Assembly (NCBI RefSeq): GCF_006874475.1
Contig: NZ_VIRM01000019.1
Location: 1 to 64,000 of the forward strand
DNA: 64,000 nucleotides
Source: Microbispora hainanensis
GTDB taxonomy: Bacteria > Actinomycetota > Actinomycetes > Streptosporangiales > Streptosporangiaceae
Reading direction: 5' to 3'
A program made the position numbers and the translations under genes. Below the pieces are notes generated by a model. That model saw nothing but the letters and a program-made list of their open reading frames with translations, ran no database searches and was not told where the DNA came from. Of the stretch, positions 1 through 8,695 are shown one piece after another. Numbering within the stretch: the stretch's first letter is position 1; every line of letters begins with the position of its first letter.

Positions 1-1169
1 CGGCCGAGGCCGAGGCCGACCCCGCCACTGCCCCCGCCACTGCCCCCGCCACTGCCCCTGCCGCCGACTCCGCCATCGACCCTGCCTCTGGCTCTGGCGA
101 CGCCGCGACCGGACTTCGCGATGAGGAGTCTCGCGGCTGCGGAGTCGGTGAGCGCGAGGCCCCTAAGCGACGGCCTAGCGAGTGCGCGCCGGACGACACC
201 GCGAGCACCAGTTCCGCCGACTACGACGAGAGCCCGCCCGCCAAGGACGGAGACGGCGACCACGCTGCGGCCCCGTCTGGAGCAACCCACGGCACGCGGC
301 GCGCGTCGGCATGGCCCGCCGACGCTGGCCGGCGTTCGCGCACGGCCCCTTCGGACACGGCGTCTTCGGGCGCACCGCTATCGCAGGTAGCGCCTTCGGA
401 TGCAGCGCTTTCGGAGGCGGCACAGCCGGATCCTCCACCCGAGGACGCCTCCCCAGGTCACACCCACGCCGGGCCTCGGCCTGCGGGGGAATGCCGGCAT
501 GGCCAGGGCACGTGCCGGTGCGACGGCGAGGCGCGCTGCTCGCGTGCGACGCAGGCACCGGGAACGTCGGGCACACCGGAAGCCGGGCGAGGGACACCGG
601 GAGCGGCGCAAGGAGCATCGCAGGGTGCGTCACCGGGGGCAGCTCCGGGAGCGTCGGCAGGCACGCCGCTCGGGGCTCCGCTGGGGACGTCACTAGGACC
701 AGCGTTGGGGGCGTCGCTGGGGGCGTCACTGGGACCAGCGTTGGGGGCGTCGTTGGGGATGGTGCCGGGATTGTTGCTGGCGACCGGGCAGGTGCTGCCC
801 GTCTCCAGCGTGCACCGCCTCGCCCGCACCTCCACCCTCGTGCGGATCGTGATGAACGCCGACGGGCAGGTCCTCGACATGGGCCGCAAGGTCCGCCTGG
901 CCACTCCGGCGCAGCGGCGGGCGGTGTTCGCCCGGTATGCCACCTGCTGGATCGACGGCTGCCCCCTGCCCGCGACCATGTGCCAGATCGACCACGCCGA
1001 CAACTGGAGCACCGGCGGCCTGACCGACCTGAAGCTCCTCGGACCGGCCTGCCAGTTCCACAACCGCGACCGCTACCAGCGCCCCGAGCGCTACACCCGC
1101 CGCAAAGAAGGCAAAGACCGCTGGGCCTTCACCTACCACCGGATCGGGAGCAGGCGGCTGCGCGAGTGA
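1..1169 (+). CDS. DUF222/HNH endonuclease-family protein, C-terminal part (5' end outside window)
   Basis: The frame beginning at base 3 is open without a stop to the TGA at 1167-1169, so at least 388 residues belong to one protein and the internal ATG at 705 is not the likely start. The first ~250 visible residues are low-complexity Ala/Pro/Ser/Gly sequence with 12-nt repeats (ATAP units at 24-59) and a repeated LGASLGPALGA block (about 665-765). The last ~130 residues hold the HNH core: VLDMGRKVRLATPAQRRAVF, then C-x4-C (CWIDGC), IDH, W-x-x-GG, a Cys and HN. This layout is typical of the abundant actinobacterial '13E12 repeat' DUF222-HNH family, in which a disordered insert separates DUF222 from HNH. 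The DUF222 domain would lie upstream. The family's biological role is not settled. Confidence 0.85.
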   Translation, partial: AEAEADPATAPATAPATAPAADSAIDPASGSGDAATGLRDEESRGCGVGEREAPKRRPSECAPDDTASTSSADYDESPPAKDGDGDHAAAPSGATHGTRRASAWPADAGRRSRTAPSDTASSGAPLSQVAPSDAALSEAAQPDPPPEDASPGHTHAGPRPAGECRHGQGTCRCDGEARCSRATQAPGTSGTPEAGRGTPGAAQGASQGASPGAAPGASAGTPLGAPLGTSLGPALGASLGASLGPALGASLGMVPGLLLATGQVLPVSSVHRLARTSTLVRIVMNADGQVLDMGRKVRLATPAQRRAVFARYATCWIDGCPLPATMCQIDHADNWSTGGLTDLKLLGPACQFHNRDRYQRPERYTRRKEGKDRWAFTYHRIGSRRLRE

Positions 1170-1286
1170 GGGAGGCACGACGCGCGGACAGGCCCGGGCG
1201 ACTGCGGGAGTGAGGCGGGAGGCACAGTGGGCACCCCGCAGGCAGGCCCGCGCAACGCGGGCAAGCCGGGCGACGCGCAGACAGGG

Positions 1287-1314
1287 CCGGGCGGCGGCGC
1301 GAGTAGCCGCCCGG
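1287..1314. terminator. G+C-rich hairpin between convergent HNH gene and rraA
   Basis: The arms CCGGGCGGC (1287-1295) and GCCGCCCGG (1306-1314) pair perfectly over 9 bp around a 10-nt loop. There is no T tract. Its position between two convergent genes suggests a bidirectional terminator. Confidence 0.5.
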
Positions 1315-1320
1315 GGAAGC

Positions 1321-1804
1321 TCAGGTGTGGAGGCGGTGGTCGCTGACCAGGATGCCGTCCTCGTCGCTGTAGAGCCATGCACCCGGGGCGAAGGTCACGT
1401 CGCCGAAGCTCACGGGGACGTCGACCTCTCCCAGACCGGTCTTGGCGCTCTTGCGCGGATTGGTGCCGAGCGCCTTGATGCCGAGGTCGAGGCCGGCCAG
1501 GGCGGCCGTGTCCCGTACAGCGCCGTTGATCACTACGCCCGCCCAGCCGTTCTCCGCCGCGGAGGCGGCGATCATGTCGCCGAGCAGTGCTGTGCGCAGC
1601 GATCCGCCGCCGTCGGCCACCAGCACCCGGCCATCAGCGGGTGTCGCGAGCACCTGTTTGACGAGCGCGTTGTCCTCCAGGCAGCGGATTGTGGAGATCC
1701 GGCCGGAGAATCGCGCGCGTGAGCCGTACGAGCGGAACTGGGTGACACAACTGCGCAGCGCGTCACCGTGGGCGTCGTAAAAGATCAGCGGTCGCGAAGC
1801 TCAT
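1321..1804 (-). pseudogene. rraA: RraA-family protein (RNase E regulator / HMG-type aldolase), frameshifted
   Basis: Residues from the ATG at 1804 read MSFATADL, and the next 150 residues in another frame read [15 protein letters not shown] and on to [24 protein letters not shown] and the C-terminal [10 protein letters not shown]. This is a full-length RraA of about 160 residues. The two parts join only if one base is removed from the TTTT run at 1779-1782 (minus strand CTTTTAC). The total length, 484 nt, is 3n+1. RraA proteins either inhibit RNase E or act as class II 4-hydroxy-4-methyl-2-oxoglutarate aldolases; the glycine-rich loop and the NGAVRD stretch are intact. As read, translation from the natural start stops after 13 residues. 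It may be a true loss or a homopolymer sequencing error. Confidence 0.75.
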
Positions 1805-1833
1805 GGCGCATTGTTCCCCAGGCAACCGTTCCG

Positions 1834-2847
1834 TCAGGGCAGCGTACGGCTCTCGCCGACGGCGAGGTCCCACAGGTCGGCGGGATCGAGGCCGCGTGAC
1901 TCCCATACCGCGCGGGCCTCGCGCACGGGCTCCAGCAGCGGCTCGCCCGACAGCACGAACGTGCCCCAGTGCATGGTGGCCATCCGCCGCGCGCCGACGT
2001 CGAGGCAGCCCTGCACGGCCTCGGCGGGATCGACGTGGGAGACCTTCATGAACCAGCGCGGCTCGTAGGCGCCGACCGGCATGAGGGCGAGGTCGATGCC
2101 CGGGTAACGCTCGCCGATCTGGGCGAACCGCTCCCCGTACGCCGTGTCGCCGGCGAAGTAGACCCGATGCTCGGGGGAGGTGAGCACCCACCCACCCCAC
2201 AGGGTGCGGCAGGTGTCCCAGAGGGTACGGCGGCTCCAGTGGTGCGCCGGGACGAAGTCGAAGGTCACGTCGCCGAGGCGGGCCGACTCCCACCAGTCCA
2301 GTTCGGTCACGTTGCGGAACCCGCGCCGCCGGAACCAGCCGCCGAGCTTGGCGGGCGCGAAGACGGCCGTGTCCCGTGGGAGGCGGCGGATCGTCGGCGC
2401 GTCCAGGTGGTCGTAGTGGTTGTGGCTGATCACGACCGCGTCGATCGTGGGCAGGTCGGACCAGGCGACGCCGGGAGGAGTGAGCCGCTGGCGCACGCCG
2501 GGGATCTTGCGGGACCACACCGGGTCGGTCAGCACGGTGAGCCCGCCGATCTGGAGGACGAACGTCGCGTGGCCGACCCAGGTCGCCACGGTCTCGGTCG
2601 CGGCGGCGCGGGGCAGGCCGACGCGGTGGACGGGAATCTGGTCGCTGTCACCGATGTCGGGCCGCAGCTGGCCGTGCCACATGACGCTGGTGACCTCGCG
2701 GAAGTCCGGAAGAGGGGCGGTCAGCCTGTCGGCGAAACCGGACGGCCACCGGCGGGGCCCGGCCGGGCGAACAACCGGCGCCTTCGGAACGGGAGAAACG
2801 GAGATTTCTGGAACCTCAGGGCTTTCCGGATGAATCGTCTGCGACAT
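1834..2847 (-). CDS. UlaG/NAPE-PLD-like MBL-fold metal-dependent hydrolase
   Basis: This 337-residue protein carries the zinc motif H142-N-H144-Y-D146-H147, an upstream WVGHATFVLQIGGLTVLTDPVW strand-loop, FVPAHHW and the later GDT and MHWGTF motifs of the metallo-beta-lactamase superfamily (UlaG / N-acyl-phosphatidylethanolamine phospholipase D-like branch). The ATG at 2847 is preceded by GGAAGGGAG at a good ribosome-site distance, so I reject the longer frame reaching 3036. No signal peptide is seen, so it is probably cytoplasmic. The substrate cannot be read from the sequence; lactonase, phosphodiesterase or phospholipase activity are all possible. It stands alone, reading towards rraA. Confidence 0.85.
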   Translation of the reverse strand: MSQTIHPESPEVPEISVSPVPKAPVVRPAGPRRWPSGFADRLTAPLPDFREVTSVMWHGQLRPDIGDSDQIPVHRVGLPRAAATETVATWVGHATFVLQIGGLTVLTDPVWSRKIPGVRQRLTPPGVAWSDLPTIDAVVISHNHYDHLDAPTIRRLPRDTAVFAPAKLGGWFRRRGFRNVTELDWWESARLGDVTFDFVPAHHWSRRTLWDTCRTLWGGWVLTSPEHRVYFAGDTAYGERFAQIGERYPGIDLALMPVGAYEPRWFMKVSHVDPAEAVQGCLDVGARRMATMHWGTFVLSGEPLLEPVREARAVWESRGLDPADLWDLAVGESRTLP

Positions 2848-2936
2848 GGGGAACTCCCTTCCGTTCTCCATGATCCCCGCAGAGCCGAAAGTATTCCTCC
2901 TACGACCGGTCGATAACGGCCGACTTCGCTCCGTCC

Positions 2937-3374
2937 TCAGGAGGAACGGGACCTCCTCCACCGTCTCGTCCACCAGGGATGCACCCGGGGATAACCGCCG
3001 TCGTCCAGGCCGGCCATCCGCTCGAAGAGATTCCACGAGGCCGGATGACCGCAGACGGCGTACGAGACGGCCGAGGCGAGCACGTACAGCACGAGCATGG
3101 GCAGGCCGACGCAGAACGCGTACTGGGTGGCGTGGCGGGACTCGTGGTCGAGCAGGCAGCCGGTGAGATAGCCCTCGCCATGCTTGGTCAGGACGACGTT
3201 GCCCACCGTGAACGCCCCGGCGACGGGGAACGGGATGCGGTAGCCGTGCGCGTAGACGAGGCCCCGCTCTCCCCTGCGGGTGCCGGCTCCGCCGATCCGC
3301 GCGATCAGCAGCCCGAGGGGCGTGGAGAGGTTGACGTAATTGATGACCTGCCTGACCCGGTGCGACCGCCGCAT
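2937..3374 (-). CDS. Small membrane-associated protein with HExxH motif, function unknown
   Basis: The product is 145 residues from an ATG with GAGG upstream. It begins with a basic segment, has a hydrophobic stretch at about 55-63 and a strong membrane segment at about 86-105. Just before that segment is H77-E-S-R-H81 (LLDHESRHATQY), which matches the HExxH zinc-peptidase signature. The protein resembles conserved actinobacterial proteins of unknown function and lacks a recognisable full peptidase fold. The C terminus is Trp/Arg rich. The motif could be a genuine zinc site or chance; no third ligand can be assigned. Confidence 0.65.
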   Translation of the reverse strand: MRRSHRVRQVINYVNLSTPLGLLIARIGGAGTRRGERGLVYAHGYRIPFPVAGAFTVGNVVLTKHGEGYLTGCLLDHESRHATQYAFCVGLPMLVLYVLASAVSYAVCGHPASWNLFERMAGLDDGGYPRVHPWWTRRWRRSRSS

Positions 3375-3422
3375 GTCCTCAGCATCGGCGACCGGTCCCG
3401 CCCGGACAAGCTGCTGGACAAG

Positions 3423-3857
3423 CTACGGGCGGCCGTACGCCTTCAGCAGCCACGAACCGGTGGAGCGGGTGACGACCACGGCCGCCGCGACGGCGGCGGC
3501 GCCGCCGTAGAGGTACCAGTAGCCGGCCGAGTTGCCCGCGATGGCGAGGTCGCCGGCCCGCTGCGGCGTGGCCAGCAGGAACGACGCGAGGAGCCAGCCG
3601 ATGGCGGGGACGAGCGCGCCCAGCTTGCCGCCCATCAGCCTGCCCATCGCGTACGGCACGGCGAACAGGGCGGCCAGCCAGCCGATCGCGGCGACGGGCA
3701 CCTCCCCGGCGTACCACGCGTGCTGGAAGCCCCCGACGACACCGAGCACCACACCCAGCAGGAAGAGCACGCCGTACGCCGCACCCGTCACGACCCCGGC
3801 CAGCGGGCCGGGGACGTTCTCGGCGGGTTCGACGCCGATATGCGTCTCCTGGGTCAT
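3423..3857 (-). CDS. DUF6113-like four-helix membrane protein next to mshB
   Basis: The product is about 144 residues (ATG at 3857; a TTG at 3866 is an alternative) with an acidic N terminus and four hydrophobic segments at roughly 22-45, 57-72, 82-98 and 108-128. I recognise the general pattern of the small DUF6113 family that often sits beside mshB in actinomycetes, but its function is unknown. It follows mshB on the same strand with a short gap, so co-transcription is likely. No catalytic motif is seen. Confidence 0.65.
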   Translation of the reverse strand: MTQETHIGVEPAENVPGPLAGVVTGAAYGVLFLLGVVLGVVGGFQHAWYAGEVPVAAIGWLAALFAVPYAMGRLMGGKLGALVPAIGWLLASFLLATPQRAGDLAIAGNSAGYWYLYGGAAAVAAAVVVTRSTGSWLLKAYGRP

Positions 3858-3879
3858 ACCGCCCAACTTATCCGATACC

Positions 3880-4785
3880 TCAGCCGATGCCGGTGAACAG
3901 GTCGATCTCGCGGTTGTACGGCTCGCCGAGGCCGCCGACCTCGGGCGGAGCGCCGATGCCGGGCTTGCCGGGGACCCCCGCCCGCAGGATGAAGTGTTCG
4001 ACCCCGAGGACCTGCTGGCCGACGTTGTTCGACAGCGCGAACCACGGCGCGTCCACGGCGATCTGCGTCGCGTGCGCCCGCATCGCGTCGAGCTTGGCCT
4101 CCACGTAGGGCCGGGCGTCGATCTCCGTCGTCACGTGGTCGTCGGCGCACCCCGGCATGTCGTCGATCGACTCCGGCACCCAGAAGTCGATGTCGGCCTC
4201 GCGCATGGTCTCGATGGTCCGCCGCAGCACCGATCTCGGCATGGCGGTGAGGTAGAACTTGGCGATCCGCCACGGCTCCCCGCCGGGGAACGCGGGGTCG
4301 GCGGCCAGTTCGAAGGCCCGCCAGGAGACGCGGTGCGCCTGGATGTGGTCGGGATGGCCGTAGAAGCCGTTCTCGTCGTAGGTGACGAGGACCTGGGGCC
4401 TGACGTCGCGGATCACCTTGACCAGCTCGCCCGCGGCCTCGTCGAGGTCGGCCCGCCAGAAGCAGCCGGGGCGGTCGTTGGTCGCCGCGCCCATCATGCC
4501 CGAGTCGCGCCAGCGGCCGGCCCCACCGAGGAACCGGTGATCGGTGACGCCGAGCGCCTTGCACGCGGCGGCCAGCTCGCCGATGCGGTGCTGACCGAGG
4601 GTGTCGTCCCTGTCGGCCGCGACGTGCGCGAGCTCCGGGGGGATGACCTCGCCTTCCTCGCCCAGCGTGCAGGTCACGAGCGTCACGTGCGCGCCCTCGG
4701 CGGCGTACTTGGCCATGGTCGCGCCGGTGCCGATCGTCTCGTCGTCGGGGTGGGCGTGCACGAGCAGCAAGCGACGGTCAATCAT
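3880..4785 (-). CDS. mshB: N-acetyl-GlcN-myo-inositol deacetylase (mycothiol biosynthesis)
   Basis: The product is 301 residues of the PIG-L/LmbE deacetylase family. The zinc-site motif AHPDDE gives H12 and D15, and [15 protein letters not shown] supplies H147, matching the His13/Asp16/His147 triad of M. tuberculosis MshB. MshB removes the acetyl group from GlcNAc-inositol to give GlcN-Ins, the second step specific to mycothiol synthesis in the cytoplasm. The ATG at 4785 gives [16 protein letters not shown], which is the correct family start. The gene is divergent from the S9 peptidase with 42 bp between the starts and is followed by the DUF6113-like gene. Its presence fixes the organism as an actinomycete that makes mycothiol. 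Confidence 0.95.
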   Translation of the reverse strand: MIDRRLLLVHAHPDDETIGTGATMAKYAAEGAHVTLVTCTLGEEGEVIPPELAHVAADRDDTLGQHRIGELAAACKALGVTDHRFLGGAGRWRDSGMMGAATNDRPGCFWRADLDEAAGELVKVIRDVRPQVLVTYDENGFYGHPDHIQAHRVSWRAFELAADPAFPGGEPWRIAKFYLTAMPRSVLRRTIETMREADIDFWVPESIDDMPGCADDHVTTEIDARPYVEAKLDAMRAHATQIAVDAPWFALSNNVGQQVLGVEHFILRAGVPGKPGIGAPPEVGGLGEPYNREIDLFTGIG

Positions 4786-4827
4786 GCCTCCGAGGGTAGT
4801 GCCCTCGTACTGGCAGTATGAGGAGCT

Positions 4828-6939
4828 ATGACGGAGAGCTTCCCGCGGTTGCATGCCAGGACCCGGCGGTTCACCCTCGGGGTGCCGCGCAACTTCACGA
4901 TCTCCCCTGACGGCGGTCGGGTGATCTTCCTCAGGACGAGGTCGGGCACCGATCCGGTGACCTGCCTGTGGGAGCTGGACGTCGCGTCCGGAGCCGAGCG
5001 GCTCGTCGTCGATCCCCTCGCCCTCGGCGCCGCCGACGAGGACCTCCCGCCGGAGGAGCGCGCCCGCCGCGAGCGGTCGCGGGAATCGGCGGGCGGCGTG
5101 GTGGCGTACGCCACGGACCAGGAGGTACGGCAGGCCGTCTTCGCGCTGTCGGGCGACCTCTACCTCGCCGACCTCGCCTCGGGCGAGGCGCGGCGGCTCC
5201 CGGCGGCCGGGCCGGTCATCGACCCCCGGATCGACCCCACCGGCGCGCGGGTCGCGTACGTCACGGGCGGCGCCCTGCACGTGCTGGAGATCAACACTGG
5301 CCCTGAAACCGGCCCTGAAACCGACGCCGAAACCGGCCCTGAAACCGACGCTGACACCTCGCTGGCCGAGCCGGAAAACAACCTGATCACCTACGGCCTC
5401 GCGGAGTTCATCGCGGCCGAGGAGATGAACCGGATGCGCGGCTACTGGTGGTCGCCCTCCGGCGACCGCCTGCTCGTGGCCCGCGTGGACGAGTCGCCGG
5501 TGGCCCTGTGGCACATCGCCGACCCGGCCAACCCCGACCGGCCGCCAGTCCAGCAGCGCTACCCCGCCGCCGGCACGGCCAACGCCGAGGTCACGCTGCA
5601 CGTCATCGGCCTGGACGGCGCGCGTACGGCGGTGCCGTTCGAGCAGGAGTATCTGGTGACGGCGGTCTGGGACGCGCACGGCCTCGCGATCGTCACGCTC
5701 TCGCGGGACCAGCGGACCATGCGCCTGCTGTCGGCCGACCCGGACACGGGCGAGACGACGCTCCTGCGCGAGGACACCGACCCGGCCTGGGTGGACATCG
5801 TCCCCGGCGTCCCGGCCCGCCTGTCGGACGGCACGCTCGTGTGGGTGGCCGACTCGGACGGCGGCCACCGCCTCGTGGTCGGCGGCAAGCCGGTCACGCC
5901 GCCGTCCCTGCAGGTCCGGGCGGTGCTGGACGTGGACGGCGACACCGTGCTCTTCTCCGCGAGCGGCGAGCCGACCGAGATCCACCTGTGGACCTACACG
6001 GCGGGCACGCTCAGCCCGGTGACCACCGAGCCGGGCGTCCACTCCGGCCGCCGGGCGGGCGGCGTGACGCTCGTCGCCCGGCAGAGCCTCGACACCGAGG
6101 GCACGACGGTGACCGTGGGGCCAGGATCAGGGGGTGCGGCTTCTATTAGATCTTTGGCCGAGCGCCCGGGCCTGGAGCCGCGCGTGTCGCTCGTCCGGGC
6201 GGGCGAGCGGGAGCTGTCCACGGCGGTCCTGCTGCCCTCGTGGCACGTGCCCGGCTCGGGTCCGCTGCCCGTCCTGATGGACCCGTACGGCGGCCCGCAC
6301 GCCCAGCGGGTGCTGTCGGCCCGGCGGATGTTCCTGGAGTCCCAGTGGTGGGCCGAGCAGGGCTTCGCGGTGATCGTGGCCGAGGGGCGGGGCACGCCGG
6401 GACGCGGCCCGGCCTTCGAGCGGGAGATACTGCACGACTTCACGATGTCGCTGCAGGACCAGGTGGACGCCCTCCAGGGCGTGGCGGCCCTGCACCCGGG
6501 CGACCTCGACCTGTCGCGAGTGGCTATCCGGGGCTGGTCGTTCGGCGGCTACCTCTCCGCGCTGGCCGTGCTGCGCCGCCCCGATGTGTTCCACGCCGCC
6601 GTCGCGGGGGCGCCGGTCACCGACTGGCGGCTGTACGACACCTGCTACACCGAGCGCTACCTCGGCCACCCCGACGAGGGGCACTACGAGAGGTCGTCCC
6701 TCCTCGGCGATGCCGAGAAGCTGGAGCGCCCGCTGCTGCTGATCCACGGCCTGGCCGACGACAACGTGGTCGCCGCGCACACGCTGCGGCTGTCGTCGGC
6801 CCTGCTCGCGGCCGGCCGCCCGCACACCGTGCTCCCGCTGTCGGGCGTCACCCACATGACGCCGCAGGAGGTCGTCGCGGAGAACCTGCTGCTCCTGCAG
6901 CTCGACTTCCTCAGGAAGTCGCTGAGCATCACCGGCTGA
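4828..6939 (+). CDS. S9 family serine peptidase (prolyl oligopeptidase / DPP-IV-like)
   Basis: This 703-residue protein has an N-terminal beta-propeller part (about 1-440, with a DPP-IV-N-like [19 protein letters not shown] stretch) and a C-terminal alpha/beta hydrolase. The catalytic triad is visible as Ser571 in GWSFGGY, Asp644 in HGLADDNVV and His676 in SGVTHM, with DPYGGPHAQ as the oxyanion region. The family cleaves Xaa-Pro dipeptides or short peptides. There is no signal peptide, so the enzyme is probably cytoplasmic. The glutamate pair EE in AEEMNR corresponds to the substrate N-terminus clamp of DPP-IV. An unusual in-frame array of five 12-nt units (5299-5358) inserts GPET/DAET repeats into the propeller. 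It starts 42 bp from mshB on the other strand. Confidence 0.93.
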   Translation: MTESFPRLHARTRRFTLGVPRNFTISPDGGRVIFLRTRSGTDPVTCLWELDVASGAERLVVDPLALGAADEDLPPEERARRERSRESAGGVVAYATDQEVRQAVFALSGDLYLADLASGEARRLPAAGPVIDPRIDPTGARVAYVTGGALHVLEINTGPETGPETDAETGPETDADTSLAEPENNLITYGLAEFIAAEEMNRMRGYWWSPSGDRLLVARVDESPVALWHIADPANPDRPPVQQRYPAAGTANAEVTLHVIGLDGARTAVPFEQEYLVTAVWDAHGLAIVTLSRDQRTMRLLSADPDTGETTLLREDTDPAWVDIVPGVPARLSDGTLVWVADSDGGHRLVVGGKPVTPPSLQVRAVLDVDGDTVLFSASGEPTEIHLWTYTAGTLSPVTTEPGVHSGRRAGGVTLVARQSLDTEGTTVTVGPGSGGAASIRSLAERPGLEPRVSLVRAGERELSTAVLLPSWHVPGSGPLPVLMDPYGGPHAQRVLSARRMFLESQWWAEQGFAVIVAEGRGTPGRGPAFEREILHDFTMSLQDQVDALQGVAALHPGDLDLSRVAIRGWSFGGYLSALAVLRRPDVFHAAVAGAPVTDWRLYDTCYTERYLGHPDEGHYERSSLLGDAEKLERPLLLIHGLADDNVVAAHTLRLSSALLAAGRPHTVLPLSGVTHMTPQEVVAENLLLLQLDFLRKSLSITG
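5299..5358 (+). repeat. Five 12-nt tandem units inside the S9 peptidase gene
   Basis: Units of the form GGCCCTGAAACC occur at 5299, 5311 and 5335, and diverged units GACGCCGAAACC and GACGCTGACACC at 5323 and 5347. They encode [12 protein letters not shown] repeats and keep the frame. They probably expanded by slippage in a surface loop of the propeller. Confidence 0.9.
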
Positions 6940-6944
6940 CGTGA

Positions 6945-8693
6945 CTACCGGGCGGTGCCGTGCCAGCTGTCCCACAGCGCGGCATAGGCGCCGCCCGCCG
7001 CCACCAGCTCGTCATGGGACCCCAGCTCGCTGACCCGGCCGTCCTCCACCACGGCCACCCGGTCGGCGTCGTGCGCCGTGTACAGCCGGTGCGCGATGGC
7101 GATCACCGTACGGCCGTCGAGCACGGCCGCGAGCGACCGCTCCAGGTGGCGGGCGGCCCGCGGGTCGATCAGCGAGGTGGCCTCGTCCAGCACGAGCGTG
7201 TGCGGGTCGGCCAGCACCAGCCGGGCGAGCGCGAGCTGCTGGGCCTGCGCCGGGGAGATCGCCGTGCGGCCGGAGCCGACGGCCGAGTCCAGGCCCTCCG
7301 GCAGCGCGGCCACCCACTCCCAGGCGTCCACGGCCTCCAGCGCGCGGCGCATCTCGGCGTCGGAGGCGTCGGGCCTGGCGATCAGGAGGTTGTCGCGCAG
7401 CGTGCCCCGGAACACGTGGTGCTCCTGGGTGACCAGGGCGACGTGCCCGCGCAGCTCGGCGAGCGGCAGCTCGGCCAGCGGCACCCCACCGACCGTGACC
7501 GACCCGCTCGCCGGCGCGTGCACCCCGGCGATGAGGCGGCCCAGCGTCGACTTGCCCGCCCCCGACGGCCCGACCATGGCCAGGCGCTCCCCTGGGCGTA
7601 CGTCGAGGTCGATGCCGTGCAGCACGTCGTGGCCCTCGCGGTAGGCGTATCGCACGCCGCTGACCTTCAGCTCCTCCCCCACCGGCCGGGCGTCGCCCGC
7701 GACGCGGTCGTCGGGCACGTTGGCCACGCCCAGCAGCCGGGCCATCGAGGCCCCGCCGACCTGGAGCTCGTCCACCCACGACAGCAGCCGGTCGAGCGGG
7801 TCGATGAGCTGCTGCACGTAGAGCGTGGCGGTCGTCACCTGGGCCACGGTCACCCAGCCCTCGATGGACAGCAGCCCGCCGATGAGCAGGGTCGCCACGA
7901 CCGGGACGACGTAGCCGAACTCGACCGCCGGGAACCACACCATGCGCAGGCCCAGGGTGTAGCGCTCGGCGGCGAACGACCGGGCGATGTCCCGGTCCGT
8001 ACGGGCGCGGCGGCGGGCCTCCAGACCCAGCGCCTCGATCGTGCGCGCGCCCTCGACGGTCTCGGCCAGGCCCTCGGTCATGTCGGCATACGCCGCGTTC
8101 TCCCGCAGGTAGCCGTCTCTGGCGCGGTTGAGGTACCACCGGGTGGCGCCCCACAGCAGCGGCACGGCGACCAGCGACGGCACCGCCATCACCGGCCCGA
8201 CGAGGATCACCGCGCCGACGACGAAGGCGCCGGTCACGACCGCGATCAGGGTCTCGGGCACGGCGTGCCGCACGCTCCGCGACAGCGCGTCCACGTCCCG
8301 GGACGTACGCGTGATGAGGTCGCCTGAGCCGGCCCGCTCGACGGTCGAGAGCGGCAGCGCGAGCACCCGGCCGACGAAGTCCTCCCTCAGCTCGGCCAGC
8401 ACCTTCTCGCCCAGCCGCGACGAGGCGTACACCGCGAACCTGACCAGCACGGCCTGCGCCGCCACGAAGACGGCGATGGCCAGGGCGACGGTGTCCACGT
8501 GCAGGTCGGCGCGGCCCTTGGCCAGCCCGTCCACGAGGTCGCCGAGCATGCGGGGCGCGACGAGCCCGGCGATCGCCGCGAGCGCGTGCAGAGCGAGCGC
8601 GAGGCCGAGCTCGCGCGGATATTTCAGCGTCAGCCGCCGCGCGTAGGCGCGCACCTGCGCCCGGTCGGCGACCGGCAGGATCTCGCGGGCCAT
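6945..8693 (-). CDS. ABC exporter half-transporter, catalytic-Walker subunit
   Basis: The product is 582 residues: a six-helix ABC membrane domain (about 30-315) followed by a nucleotide-binding domain. Walker A is intact (GPSGAGKST), as are the Q-loop (VTQEHH), Walker B (TLVLDEATSL) and the H-loop (AIAHRL). The ABC signature is not LSGGQ but ISPAQAQQ. Its partner, encoded just upstream, has the opposite defects, so the two should form a heterodimeric exporter with one good ATP site. The ATG at 8693 lies 2 nt after the partner's stop, indicating translational coupling. The gene converges on the S9 peptidase with 5 bp between stops. The substrate is unknown; drug, lipid or peptide export is possible. 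Confidence 0.9.
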   Translation of the reverse strand: MAREILPVADRAQVRAYARRLTLKYPRELGLALALHALAAIAGLVAPRMLGDLVDGLAKGRADLHVDTVALAIAVFVAAQAVLVRFAVYASSRLGEKVLAELREDFVGRVLALPLSTVERAGSGDLITRTSRDVDALSRSVRHAVPETLIAVVTGAFVVGAVILVGPVMAVPSLVAVPLLWGATRWYLNRARDGYLRENAAYADMTEGLAETVEGARTIEALGLEARRRARTDRDIARSFAAERYTLGLRMVWFPAVEFGYVVPVVATLLIGGLLSIEGWVTVAQVTTATLYVQQLIDPLDRLLSWVDELQVGGASMARLLGVANVPDDRVAGDARPVGEELKVSGVRYAYREGHDVLHGIDLDVRPGERLAMVGPSGAGKSTLGRLIAGVHAPASGSVTVGGVPLAELPLAELRGHVALVTQEHHVFRGTLRDNLLIARPDASDAEMRRALEAVDAWEWVAALPEGLDSAVGSGRTAISPAQAQQLALARLVLADPHTLVLDEATSLIDPRAARHLERSLAAVLDGRTVIAIAHRLYTAHDADRVAVVEDGRVSELGSHDELVAAGGAYAALWDSWHGTAR

Positions 8694-8695
8694 GC

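Noticed and set aside
3880-6042. A 720-residue minus-strand frame running through mshB into the S9 peptidase gene
   Set aside because: Only the last 301 residues are MshB. The rest is antisense to the peptidase and the ATG at 4785 gives the correct family start.
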